DNA of 64,000 nucleotides from Cryptomeria japonica (lineage: Eukaryota > Streptophyta > Pinopsida > Cupressales > Cupressaceae). The DNA is taken from the NCBI RefSeq assembly GCF_030272615.1, contig NC_081405.1, forward strand, positions 470,628,008-470,692,007, read 5' to 3'. Made by a program: the position numbers and the translations under genes. Positions 32,665 through 45,332 of the stretch are shown here, piece after piece (position 1 is the first letter of the stretch; each line of letters starts with the position of its first letter). The notes under the pieces were generated by a model, which had not been told where the DNA came from, ran no database searches, and worked only from the letters and a program-made list of their open reading frames with translations.

Positions 32665-35600
32665 TGTCATGCCCAAACTTTTGGGCAAAAATGAAACAAC
32701 AAATTTTATTTTAAAAAAAAATGACAACATAAATACATTAAATAATCTACATTTAAAATGGAATAAATAAGTTTTGTCTTAACAAAGGGTTAACTTAGGA
32801 TTAAAGAATGGTTTACTAAAGTTGATTTAATTAACTAAATCAATATGGCGACAATAATTAGAGAAGACTAATTATTCCCTAAAAGGGGTCATCACAACTT
32901 AATTCATTAATTAAACTATATTAATTAATTTTCTCTAATTAAAAATTTCACCAATAATAAATCAAGAGATATTAATTATCTCAACAGTATTTAAAATACT
33001 CAAGGCTAAATAAAATAATGTTAACTCATATTAAAATAATTAATTGAACATACATGAAATAGACTTTTAAATATAACTATTAAAGTTAACCAAATCAATT
33101 ATTATATTTGCCAAATAAATTCATTTTATGCTAAAGTCAAATTTTAAGACTCCTTAGACATTTAAATTTCAACTATTTAAATATTTGGCCAATAATGACC
33201 TCATAGGCTAAAATTTTACATTATACAATTAATAGATTTCATTATTAAAATCCCCCAAAGGAATTTTAACCCAAACATCTATATTTATTTATATATGAAA
33301 ACTAACTATATAAAATTTCTCATTAATAACCCTTGTTAATAAAATTATATCAATTATGTGAATAATATTACCATATAAAAATTAATCCCTCAAAAACTAA
33401 TGTAGGAATGACTTCCCTAATTAATTAATTAAAATTAAAATGGGTTTTAAAAATAACTTTCCTATTTAATTAATTAAAATGTAAATGAGCTTTACCCATC
33501 TCAAATTGAAAAGAGTTTCCCCTCCTCTTTTCAATTTTAATCATATTAAATTTTGAACCCTAACTAGGGTTGGATTATTTCTTATAACTTAACCTATTCT
33601 TTTCTTTCTTTCCAAATGCTAATCCTAACCCAAAAATGGGTTAGGGTTGCTTATCTTAACACATCTTCTTCTTCTTTTTTCATTGCTTCTCATGTGTGTG
33701 TGTGTGTTTGCAGGGTTTCATGACGGTGAAGGAGGGAGGCCAAAGGTGCAAGGCAGAGGAGGCTCTTGGGAACCACTGTGGATACCCATAGTGGTGGCTG
33801 GTGTCGCCCACTGTGGATACCCACAGTGGCGGCCATGAGCCACCCATAGTGGCGGCCGTGAGCCATCCACTGTGGTTAACCACAGTGGCAGCAGCTGCCC
33901 ACTATGGTCTACCACAGTGGCTTGGCTAGGCCGAAAAATGTATTTTTTTGTTTATATATATATATATATAGGAGCATAGTTAAGGGAAAATGTGCATTTC
34001 TGAGTATATAAATTTCGAATATATGAATATTTATTATAGGTTTTTATATATATTTGATATACCTATACTCATGCACCATATGTTTATTCTGTTCTGAATA
34101 CTCTGATATATTTAACCTGAATGTATAATTGTTACAGAACATTTGTACAAACTTGGTAAACTATTTCTCTTTTTTTTTTTAAACCAGAATATTAAATAGA
34201 TGAAGAATAACAAAATATGTTAAATAACAGAATAGAGCAGATCTGTTTTCCCCTATTTTTTTTATATCAATAACATATAGTTAATTTTTTTTGTTTTGAT
34301 TTAATAATCCTATAACTAGATTTATATTCTTTTCACTAACATGCTATTACAGAATGTAAAATGCGACAGAATATTTCTATTTACAGCTGTGACTATCATT
34401 TTCTAAAAGGATATTTAATACAATAAACTGCAATATCTAATGTATTATCATTATCTAGGTTTGGTTATTTTTCTACTTAATATGCATTTACAAAATACAA
34501 GGAGATTAGTAGAAACTAATTTATTTACAGTTGCCATATAAATCTTTCTAAAACCCATTGGTTTAATAACAACAAGAAGTAATGTAAGATTAGAAAACCA
34601 TTTCTAAGTTGCCTATTAATTTTCCTTTGAATTTGAACTATAGACTTAAGCAATTAGTTCATTTAAAGTGACTACTTTACTAACATATAACTTTGCATTT
34701 TTTTTTAAACACTTAAAAGACAGAATATATTATCATTCTAAATCATTTTTTTTTTTTGTATAACTATAAATAGAAATAAATAATTCTTCCTTCCTAGTAA
34801 AAATACTACACTATTAGCATTTAGATAAATTCTTCTCTCTTTTTTTTTCTTTCAAATGGCAATAGAAGCAAATTATAAGTTTCATACTTAATCTTTTTTT
34901 TTTTCTATAAACATATCATTAAAAGAGAACTTCAACAATACACTTGCAAGGATATATACTTTAAATAAAAATATGCATCTTGTTTCATGGTGAAACTTAG
35001 TAGTCATATGAAAACATTTAATACTTCAAATTTAAAATACATCTCTTTTTGTAAAAACTATTCCAATATTTACATTTTATTTTCTACAACTAAATACATA
35101 AAGACATAGGATCATCTCAAGCTTTTTCCTCCAATCTTTTCCCAAGCAAAACCTGTAATAAAACTTGAAGGTTGTGACCATGGAGGCTCACCTCCCAACC
35201 TAGGGTTACTAGAAGGTAGCCCCGAGCTAGGAGAATCAAGGCTAGACGGGAAACACAAATTCAAACACATACAAGTAGAAAACTCATAACAACAAAAGAC
35301 ACTCCCAACCCAAGGATTAAACAATGTCACTTATGTGACTTTTCAAGTGGGGTGAAGGTGGACTAAGTACCTCGAGGAGAATTCTACAAGTAGAGAACAT
35401 AATGTCATAGCAAGGCTACAAATAAACACATCCACAAGTTCCAAACTTGTCCCTAAAATCCCATATGTTCCCCAAGGCATACAAGCCAACAAAACTCCCC
35501 TTATGACCCCCATTGCATAAACAAATCACTATGCAACAAGGGTCACAAAATCCCTTGTGAATCACTCTCTTCCAAAGAGAGCCTCTCACTCATAGGCTGT

Positions 35601-37108
35601 CAAACAACCCTTCACCCCAAGGCCACTCAACCCTCTCAAGGGTGAGTTTGGCCTTGAAAACTCCCAAAACAATAACATAAAAACTCAACCAAAAACACAT
35701 AAGGAAGAACTCAACATCTTCCTACACATATAAAAAAAAAAAAACAATGGAAAGACAAATACAACAACAATCTTTTCAAAAACAACAACATACATGAGAT
35801 AGGAGTTCAACCAACCTTAAATCTGCCAAAATGGGGGAAATAAGTTGTAGGAGAGCTACCCAAATCCACAACCTTTTCCTCTCAAGACTTAGCCAAAATC
35901 CTCCAAAAAAACTTACAAAAATTGCTCAAGAATCCAAGTCTCCAAAATGGAGAGTGGGTGATCCAACTTCTCCCTCCCAAACTATTCCCTATGAAGACAC
36001 TCCTCACTCTTTCCAACCCACTTGGGAAGGGTGAAGGATGTTCATTGGTTGGTCTTCCCAATACCTTACATACTCTCTAGCCAAGACACCTCAAAAAAGG
36101 TAAAAGGAATGGGGAAGAGCAATTCCACTCATGAGGAGGGTTATCTAACCTAGGAAGGCTCTTATAAAGATGAAATTCGGCCCACTTGGGAAACTAAATT
36201 TTTGGGGAGGCTAAACAGACCCTAGGGAGTGGACACATGGCTAAATTTGGCCTTCATCCATAGGTACATCATATGGCCCACTAAAAATGCCTCTAACTTG
36301 ACCCTAGGAGTTAGTTTAACCCCCTAGAAAGTCACCCAAAGTTTACCTACAGGTCAACCTTGAGTTGTCCTTTCTAATGGCTCAATGTCCAAGGTTTTCT
36401 TGGGACCATTCTAGGATAATTGAAAATATATGCATTGGAAAAACAAATTTCCTCAAAAGAGACATGTCAATTCCAACTCATCCTACAACACATGTGTCAA
36501 GTGATACTACAAAAAGAATTACACATCACTAAATTACACATGCCAAATGTCCCTTTTTTTGGAATTTATAAATTAAACAATTTCCAAATTAAACACACAT
36601 CCAAGCATAACATTTACAAATTAAAACACTTTTACAAATGAGGTGTTGTCTCTCCAAATAGACAACCCCTGGCTTCACAATCACACATAGGCCTAGGCTT
36701 GATTCTCCAAATAGTTTTCATGGTCACATGGAATAATTTTCCTGCACATTAGTAATTCCAAAAAGCACATATAATATTATCAAAAAGAATATAATTCAGA
36801 CATCACATAAAATTTCAATTATAAAAATCAAGTATCTAATTATTTGATATCATCCACATACAATAATCTACTAAATGGCATCATCCTCATAAACATGGAA
36901 TTAAATCATTTATAGAGCATGCATCCATAATTTTCAAGCATCAAAATAAAGTACTGCAAATCAAGGTAAATGACATAATCATATCAATGTTATCCAAACA
37001 CTGGATCATATAGAATCTATGTCCATAATACATCAAAATATAGTATCACTAATAGGTCCAATATGAAAATAATTGAAATGTTATGATGGCTCGGGGTAGG
37101 GCCTCACA
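32665..37108. mobile_element. 4.4-kb solo-LTR-like unit inserted in copia RNase H
   Basis: Begins TGTCATGCCC and ends GGGCCTCACA, imperfect inverted termini of TG...CA type. The flanks AGACG (32660-32664) and AGATG (37109-37113) are a near-perfect 5-bp TSD, and the same copia RNase H reading frame lies on both sides. The interior has no recognisable coding domain, no PBS I could find and no internal direct repeat pair, so a giant solo LTR is the simplest reading; a LARD-like non-coding element is the alternative. Orientation is not determined. Confidence 0.7.
33770..33925. repeat. GC-rich palindromic minisatellite in the first giant LTR
   Basis: Repeated CCACTGTGG / CCACAGTGG units separated by short spacers (GCGGCCATGAGCC and similar). 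It includes a perfect 22-bp palindrome at 33867-33888 centred on GTTAAC. Surrounding DNA is AT-rich. The ORFs read on both strands here come from the repeat. Confidence 0.85.
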
Positions 37109-37113
37109 AGATG

Positions 37114-39290
37114 TCTACAATTTTAAATTATACCGCATAGAAATATGTTTAGTCTTTGAATGCACTACTAGATTCTTTGAAATATATAATTGCACTTGTA
37201 TTGCCACACATAATAAGAGTTGTCTCATCATACATCACCTTGATATATTTGAGAGTTTTCTTCATCCACATGAATTGAGTGCAACAAGATGATACTGCAA
37301 TATATTATGCTTCTACTATAGATAATGGCACTGAATCCTATTTTTTGCACAATCAAGAGACCAATTTGTCTCCTAAGAAAAATGCACCACCACTTGTACT
37401 TCTTTTGTCATTAGCACATCTTGTCAAATTAGCATCTTTGTAGTCTCTCAAGGAGAAACCATTATTCTTCTTATGCCATAAACCAAACTTTGGAGTCCCT
37501 TTCAAATATTTAAATATCCTTTTCATTTCTTGATAATGAGATTTCTTTGGATTAGCTTGATATTTGGCAACCAAACAGGTAGCATTCATAATATCCAGTC
37601 TTGAATCAGTCAAATACAACAATCTTCCAATCATAGAGCTATATTGTTTCTGCTCAACTTCCATAGATCCATCATCTTTACTTAACTTGCAACCAGTAGC
37701 CATAGGAGTTCCAAAAGGTTTACACTTCTCCATATGAAACTTCTTTAACATCTCCTTGATATAATTGGTCTATGAAATAAAAATACCATCTTCTAACCAT
37801 GTCACTTAAAGACCAAGGAAAAAATTCAACTCACCAATCACAGACATCTCAAATTATCTCTATATTTCTTCTACAAATCTCTTACAAACACTATCATCTC
37901 CTCCAAAAATGGTATCATCAACATACACAACAACTATTAACAATTTAACACTTCAACATTGAAATAAAGATTTCTAGTTGTTGTACCTTTTTTGAAATTT
38001 TGTTGCAGCAAATACTTATCCAACCTTGCATACCAAGCTGTAGTAGTTTGCTTGAGTCCATAGAGTACATTATTGAGTCTACAAGCTATATCTAGATCTA
38101 CTGACAACTTAAACCTATCTAGTTGTTTAATGTACACTTCTTCTTCATGTTCTCCATTCGAGAATGTTGACTTAACATCTATCCGATGTACCTTAAAGTT
38201 ATTATATGTAGCAAATGCAAGAAACATCCTTATAGATTCCATCCTAGCTACTAGAGCCAAAGTCTCATCAAAATCTATACCTTCAACTTGTGAATAGCCT
38301 TTATAAATAAATATTGCCTTCTTCCTTGTGACTTATCCATCTTCATTTAGCTTTTTCCAAAACACCCACTTTGTTACTATCACATTCTTGTCCACTAGTC
38401 TAGGTACCACTTTCCATGTTTGATTCTTTTCTATCTAATTTAGCTCCTTTTCCATTGCTTTCATCCAACCTTCATCTTTTCTAGCTTTTACAAAAAAAAT
38501 TGGCTCCTGCTAAGATAGGCAAGAGAAATTTTCTTGTTCACTAGTCTAACCAACTCTTCTTCTTGATTAAACTCCTTTGTCTTTGTCTCCATTGATATGA
38601 TCTTCTAAATGGTTCTTCTGCACATACTTTGCAAAGTGTCTTAGGTGCTTATTCATGTTCATTCTCTTCTGCATTCTTCTCTTCTTTTTCTTCTAGAACA
38701 TCCTTATCTTCCACAACAATAGGGGAATTCTCTCTCAACCTTAGGTTCATTCATACTTTCTACAATCTTCTTCATCCTCTTGTTAAAACATCGATATGAT
38801 TTTCTCTTTGTATATTATCCTAAAAATATTACTTCATCTGATCTTGCATAAAAAATTACTAAGTCTTCTTAATCTTCTCTTATGTTGCACTTTCTTTTAA
38901 ATATCATGAAATACCTGACAATAGGTGATTTTCCATGCCTTAGATCATAAGTTGTGTCTTTATGTGATTCATTCTTACTTGTGCCCTTTTAAGAATATAT
39001 ACAACAAGATGCAAAACTTCTTTCCAATACACATTAGGCATGTTAGAATATTTCAACATAATTCTAGACATCTCAACAATAGTATTGTTCTTCCCCTTAA
39101 CAATTTCGTTCTACTGAGGAGTCCTGGGTCTAGATATTTGCCTTCTAATACCAGGTTCTTCACAAAATTTGTCAAATTCATTTTATGTAAACTCTATTCC
39201 TCTATTAGATCTGAAAAACTTTATTTTTGCATCTATTTGATTCTTAATCATAGATTTGAATACCTTAAATCTATCTAATACTTCAAAACA
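37114..39290 (-). pseudogene. Copia pol remnant: integrase (partial), reverse transcriptase, RNase H
   Basis: Minus strand, 5' to 3'. The integrase part (39290 to about 38900) reads VLDRFKVFKSMIKNQIDAKI, FFRSNRGIEF (family RSDRGGEF, so the catalytic Asp reads Asn) and NEIVKGKNNTIVEMSRIML, where the catalytic Glu reads Lys. A linker follows, then RT from about 38420: KNQTWKVVPRLVDKNVIVTK, VEGIDFDETLALVARMESIR, VHRIDVKSTFSNGEHEEEVY and LYGLKQTTTAWYARLDKYLL. YVDD survives only out of frame near 37920. RNase H follows at 37751-37353 (SKDDGSMEVEQKQYSSMIG, RLLYLTDSRLDIM, RIFKYLKGTPKFGLWH, KRSTSGGAFFLG). Several frameshifts and stops. Order IN-RT-RH is diagnostic of copia. Confidence 0.85.
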
Positions 39291-40284
39291 CAATTAACTT
39301 ATCTCTACAATTTTGAAACATGAAATCATAAAGCACAATACAAACTAGAACCCCTGATTTACATGGAAAACCTAAGAAGGGAAAAACCATGGTATGAATC
39401 ACACTCAAATATGAACAATTAATTACAATATTTTAGGCTCAAGGTTAAGGTAGCTCACTACACTTTATTGGAATTGTATAACTAAGGTGCAAAACCTCAG
39501 GGAAAGATATAAGGGATTTGCATTATTGAGACACACAATCTCAGGGAAAGATACAAAGGAATTGCATTATTGAAGCACATTTCTCTATGGCAAGATACAG
39601 ATACTACACAAGTTACCAAAAGGACTCAACGTCTTTTGAAAGGTCTATGGAAATGATGAATTGAAATGAACAAGATCTCCTGATCATGAAACTATCCTTG
39701 AGCCACTGTGTCAGGCGAACAATATCATGGCAAACATATCTCACTTCATTCACTATCTCAAAACACTGTCACACTGAAGATATGATCACAAAATCTTATC
39801 ACAAACTAAAATGCACACTTAGGATTCTTCACATACACTTGTACATCATTCACATTTATTTCACAACAATCCACACATCAATTCACACATCCACACTTCC
39901 ATTTATATTAGGTTATTCATTAAAACCATCAACTAGGCTGGCCATAGATGAAATATACATGAACTAAGTAAAGTCGGCCACCACAAGAAACTATACACAA
40001 TGCGGTCCACTCCAAGAGATAAAGGGGACCTAAATACATCACACCACATCTTTTTATGTCAATTCTAGTAAACTACACACACTAGCATGTCCTCCAAAGT
40101 CGACATCCAATGTAATGTGTAGAAAACCAATAAGGCTTGTTAAATAGTTGGCCCAAAAACATTTTTAAGGAAAATTACTCAATGCAGATTACATACTCTA
40201 TGATAAGACCCACATCAACCTTCTAACTCAAGCTCGAATGCATATGTGGACCAAAAGAGTATGATCCAAATAAGATAAACTAAC
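39290..40284 (-). repeat. 5' LTR of the copia element, inner part
   Basis: Homologous to 30676-31660. Its inner boundary is a deletion junction: integrase sequence meets LTR sequence near CTTCAAAACACAATTAAC, with loss of about 75 bp of LTR, the PBS, gag and protease. It is interrupted at 40284 by the second giant LTR. Confidence 0.8.
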
Positions 40285-43200
40285 TGTAATGCCCCTACCC
40301 TAGTCGGACTTGTAAAACCTGTTTGACCTTGGTTGACTTCCTATGTGGCATTCTTGAATGGTAGGTTAAACATGATGCAATGTGTAGTTTAGATAATATA
40401 AATAATCATGCATACCTATTATTGTGCTTTTGCATCGATTCTTGTGTATATGTAATTGTTTCCTAACTCTTGTGATAAATCTCGAGCTAACGCCTTCATT
40501 GAATATGTATATGTATATGTATGCTTGCATGAATTCATGGGTGCAGGAGATTGCAGGTACAACATCGCCGAGGGTGAGGTTCATCTTCTTTGGGATTTGC
40601 AAGGTTGAGTATACCTCCTTCATCCTTAGAATTAGGATTTGGTGGTCATAAAACTCTCGTCTTGCCTTAGCCATGGTCAGGTGAGCATCGTGTGTGGTTC
40701 GTGGGGCTTTCCTTGCATTGGGTTGCGTGTCATGTGATTTGGTGGACTTCCTCGATTTGCGTGCCTTGCGTGGGGTAAGTGGAGTTTGTTACCCTAAGTA
40801 TTTAATTCAATTTAATGAGTAGAAGTACGCACTAGTATTTTGGAAATTTAAAATAGGTAGTTTCTTTAATATGAATAATCGTTAATTTAAAAAGAGATCG
40901 CTTTAATTATAATTGTAGCAAGCTTAAAGCATTTTAATTGAAATAATGTGTTCATTTATGCATTAAAAGTTGAGGAATTAAAATAAATAGATTTCTTTAA
41001 TAAGATTAGTCATTTATTAAAAAGATCGCTTTATTATGTTATAGCGAGTTAATTTAATAGCTAATTTTAAAATAACGAATTTAATGAGTTATGCATTTTA
41101 GAAAGGAAAGATTTAAAGTCATTTGGGAAATAGAAATAAATTCATCATTTTCGTATTTTGGAATAGAAAGGATAAATTTTATTATTTAAAAGAAAATTAT
41201 TATTCTTTTTACTTGCAAAATTGATATAGTATAAAGGATTGATTTTTGAAGTTTAAATTAATTTAAATACCTCAACCTTGTTAACAGTTCAAAATATAAA
41301 GTGTTGGCTAAAGTAATATGAAGAAATTTAAAATTAGAGTTAAATAAGAAATGGAAGCTTTTTAATTTTAAAAGAAAAACGAATAAGAAGTATTGAATAA
41401 TGGAAAGGAATGATTTCCATTTTTCATTCTCTTTTATTTTAAAAATAAAAATGCCTAAATTCGAAATTGAAAATTAGGGCAAAAATAGGGTTTCTCATTT
41501 AACCTAGTTTGGAAATGTTTTTGGGGGGGGTTCTTTCTTGAGAGCTTTTTTTTGGAAAAAAAATGGAGGTGGGGAAATTTTGGAAAATGGGAGATTGGCT
41601 TTGAGTTGCAGGTGGAGCTCTTCATCAAAATTCTTGCTCGGAATGCGTTATGAGGTAGGATTCAAATCTATTCTTTTATTTATTTGTTGAATTAAAAAAA
41701 AAGGGTATTTCCCATGAATGTTTTTGAGGTTTAGTTTCAACTTTCTTTTAAGCTTGGTTGTTCTTGAATCAAACTTTTGTTTCTTAATAGATTTTGTGGT
41801 TTTAATCTTGATGAGGAAATATATTTTTCCCATCATGAAGTTTTTGGTAAAATTTGGAAAATGAATGGATCTGTGATAAATGGTTAATGGAGGATTTATG
41901 ATATTTTAGTTATTTCATTTTGTGATTTAAAAAAAAAAAAAAAAATTGCTTGAGTCAAACTGGACTGTATTAGAAAAAAATTTGCATCCAAAAAAAAATA
42001 AATAAGAAAAAAATATATATATATAAAATTTAGGGTTTCAGGGGGGGGAGCCGAAGCTCAACCAGCCCCCTTCCTCGCGGCACCGCCGTAGCCCGCAGAC
42101 CTGCGACCACGTTGTGGGCCGCAGACCTGCATCCACAGTGTGGGCCGCAGGCTGCGTCCACAATGTGGGCCGCAGGACTTGCGTCCACAGTGTGGCTCGC
42201 AGAACCTGCATCCACACTGTGGGACGTAGGGACCTGCGTCTTAGGTTAGGGTTTTCCAAAAAGAAAAAAAAAAGAAGGTTGTTTTATTTTTTTATATATA
42301 TTTTTTTGTTGCTAAAAAAAAAAAAAAGATAATAGATAATATTGATATTTATAAAATGAAAGAAAAAAATGTCATGGGGAAGTTTAAAAGCAATTGTAAT
42401 ATATTTGTAGGAAGACCTATTTTATTTGAAAATTAGATTCTAAGTGTCAAAAATATATATATATAGACACACGTAAATACAAAGTTTACGTATATTTAAA
42501 TTTGTTGATAAAAGAAAAGGGGGTATTCATTAATCATGGATTATTAGATTTGTTTTAGTTAACATTAAATTTTGGGGACCAATTTAAATCGGGAGTATTC
42601 TTTGGAAAAGAGATTAAATATGGTCTTATTTGGAGATCTTTGAAATAATCATACTCTGGTTAACATTTGGTAATACATGTTAATGAGAAGTTTTCATGGA
42701 ATATGAATCTAAATTTATCTTTGTATATTTTGTTATTACTTCAACGATATGCTAGTAGGATTCATGTAAATTTGATATTGTATCGATTTAAAAAGAAAAT
42801 GTTGTAAGTTTAAGTTCTGTAGTTGCCTTGTTTAGGGTGGCGGCATACCTTGATGTATTTGTTTCAGACTCTGTCATCTAGTTACTTGTGTTGGTCATAG
42901 CTGGATTACGCCCCTAGTTAGAGTATCGTCAGTCATTAGAACCTGTATTTGCTTTGAAGTGTTTCAGTTGGATCTGCTTTAGAAGGGATCATTATGTAAA
43001 TTCCGACCGAGATGTCTATTGTATATTGGTTGTGTTCGCCTAAGAGGCAAACATGTAAAAGACTTATAAATCATGTATTCCTAACGATATAATACCAAAG
43101 GGGTCTTGCAGTTGAGCAGACTCGGAGATGTAGCCCTTTAGGGGTGAACTCCGAGATCATATCTGTGTTATGCGATGTTTTAGCTTCCTTTGTTTCATGC

Positions 43201-43756
43201 TTTAAGTTATCATGTATGGTTGTTATCTTGTAAAGTGTACGATGGAAATTAACGAATTTAAATCTAAGTGCATAAAATTATTCATCTTGGCAAATGTAGT
43301 AATCAGGTTCATGGAAGATTGTAATTAAGAGTATGGAAAAGTATTCTGATAATGTGAATTAAAAGTAGTAATAGTGGGAAGAATCTTGCTAGGTTACATC
43401 ATTGGATTAACTTGTTATTAAGCATGTAAATTGAACAAGTGAGTATGGGAAACAAAGTTAGAATTAATGTTAAAACTCCTAAGTTGAAATCTAAAGGATG
43501 AACGTCATATAGGTATGTACCTTTATCTTCTTAAATGAGTAACGCCATGTTAATTATGTTTCACTACATTGGATGAATTTGTTTAGTTATTTCACGTTTT
43601 AATCTTAACAAATAATCCCTACCAAATTAACTTGATAATTGGGTGAACTCAACTATTGATCCATCATTATAACCCTAATAAAAGAATCTCTTATGGTCGC
43701 TAAAAATGAACTAAAATGGGAAGTAATTGTATAGTTGTTTATATCTAAATCTTAGT
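40285..43756. other. Left arm of the second giant LTR, non-coding
   Basis: AT-rich sequence around the GC-rich minisatellite. I see no ORF with family resemblance, no PBS and no promoter I would defend. Confidence 0.6.
42091..42240. repeat. GC-rich 25-27-bp minisatellite in the second giant LTR
   Basis: About 5.6 units, starting at about 42091, 42118, 42144, 42169, 42196 and 42223, each like GCCGCAGACCTGC..CCACAGTGTGG. It is CpG-rich and locally hairpin-forming in otherwise AT-rich sequence. Confidence 0.85.
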
Positions 43757-45316
43757 TGTAGTCACATAAATCTATCCACTTAATTAAATGAATACTTAGT
43801 ATTTATTTGATTATTTAACTATCAATTAATGAATTAATTAAATTAATATTTAATTAATTCATCTTAACCCTCTTCTCCTATTAATTAAATAAATTATTCA
43901 ATTTATTTGATTTAATTCACTAAACCAAATTCAGACCATTAATTAAATAAATAAATCATATTTATTTAATTAAATATTCTCTCACATTTAAATAAATTAA
44001 TATTTATTTAAATCCCCCAAAATCTCACCTCTCACATTTAAATAAATTAACATTTATTTAAATCACCTTTATCCTCTACCCACTTGCATTTTCCTACAAA
44101 TGCAAGTTGCACAATTATTTTAAATAAATAATTTATTTAAATCACCTTTATCCTCCACCCACTTGTATTTTCCTACAAAAGCAAGTTGCACAACTATTTT
44201 AAATAAATTATTTATTTAAAATCCTATTTATCCTCACCCACTTGAAACCTTTAATGGTTTCCCTTAAAGTCTTCAAACTTGATGGCCTTAAAGTCTTCAA
44301 ACTTGATGGCTTTAAAGTCTTCAAACTTGATGGCATCCTTCTATAGTCTTCTTAAGCCTTTAATGGTTTCCCTTAAAAGGGAAGTCACTTCTCAAACCCT
44401 CAAAGTCTTTGATAACCATTAAAGGCTTTCAACCTTCAACCACTAAATGGCTCAAAGTCTTTGATAACCATTGAAGGCTTTCAACCTTCAACCACTTAAT
44501 CCCCAAAGTCTCCAATAACCATTAATGGTTACCTCAAACCCTCCCACATGGTTAAAACATTTGTTTTGACTCAACCTCTACCCAACCCAAAGGTCTCATC
44601 AGGTCATTAATGCTTTGACCATGATTATCTCTTAAACATTTGCACAAAAGTTTATCCTTGGATTAACTCTTAATCCAATGGGTAATCTTAATTTGGACTT
44701 GACCCTTAGCCTCTAGATAACCATGAGGTCTTCTCAGGCCTTTAATGCCTCCAACCTCTTCTCTCAACCCAATCCTATGTTGACACTTGTCACCATTTTA
44801 TTGGTGCCAATTGTGCACATGGATCCCCAACTTTCAAACTTGGCCCTTGATTAAACCATTCAATCTTAACCCTTCATTTCCCCATTTCTTCTATAAATAG
44901 AACCCTTCTCCTCAAGCAAGAAAGGAGAAGCATTAGAGTATTGTTCTTATACTGGTATTAGCATAGAGCTTTTTCATAGCATCACTATCTACACTTGCAT
45001 AGCATTTGTTTATCATATTCAACCATCTTAAATCTCCATATGGCATCCATGGCTAGTGCTAAAAGCTGAGAGCTACACTCATGTGGAACTTGGAGAGGAG
45101 AGGAACAAGGGAGGAGCAACTATGAGCATCTTGATTAGCATTTGGAGGAGTATAGTTTATCTATTTTATGTTTGTATGCTTTCTATTTCATGCTTAATAT
45201 CTCTCTTGATATGCATGTTTAGGATAATCTTTTGTTGCTAGCACTAATGTTTGTTTCTTGTGCTCTTGTGTGTGTTGCCATCAAACAGATTTTCTAATCC
45301 TTTTTGCAGAGCATCA
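43757..45316 (+). repeat. 5' LTR of the Tat element
   Basis: Begins TGTAGTCACATAAATC. The end is placed at GCATCA, just before the PBS; homology with the 3' copy stops at 45302. The U3 part holds several tandem repeats: AT-rich near-palindromes around AAATTAATATTTATTT, a 79-bp repeat (CACCTTTATCC at 44064 and 44143), a roughly 22-bp CTTAAAGTCTTCAAACTTGA repeat (three times, 44262-44340), and a repeat of about 60 bp with AAAGTCTTTGATAACCATT (about 44404 and 44454). Such arrays may act as enhancer-like elements, by analogy only. Confidence 0.9.
44892..44900 (+). promoter_or_regulatory. TATA box in the 5' LTR
   Basis: TATAAATAG, followed after about 30 bp by A/G-rich sequence (CAAGCAAGAAAGGAG), fits a Pol II core promoter at the U3/R border. 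The same motif is at 59125-59133 in the 3' LTR. Confidence 0.7.
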
Positions 45317-45332
45317 TTTGGTGAACCCGAGG
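45317..45332 (+). promoter_or_regulatory. Primer-binding site of the Tat element
   Basis: TTTGGTGAACCCGAGG immediately after the presumed LTR end. It shares TGGTGAAC-CGA with the gag-only element PBS at 10033. tRNA not assigned. Confidence 0.6.

Noticed and set aside
33647-33915. Overlapping ORFs on both strands around the GC-rich repeat, and the similar set at 42030-42332
   Set aside because: They arise from minisatellite units in all frames, with no family resemblance.
36420-36641. 73-codon ORF within the first giant LTR
   Set aside because: Lys/His/Ile-rich, no similarity, inside a non-coding repeat unit.
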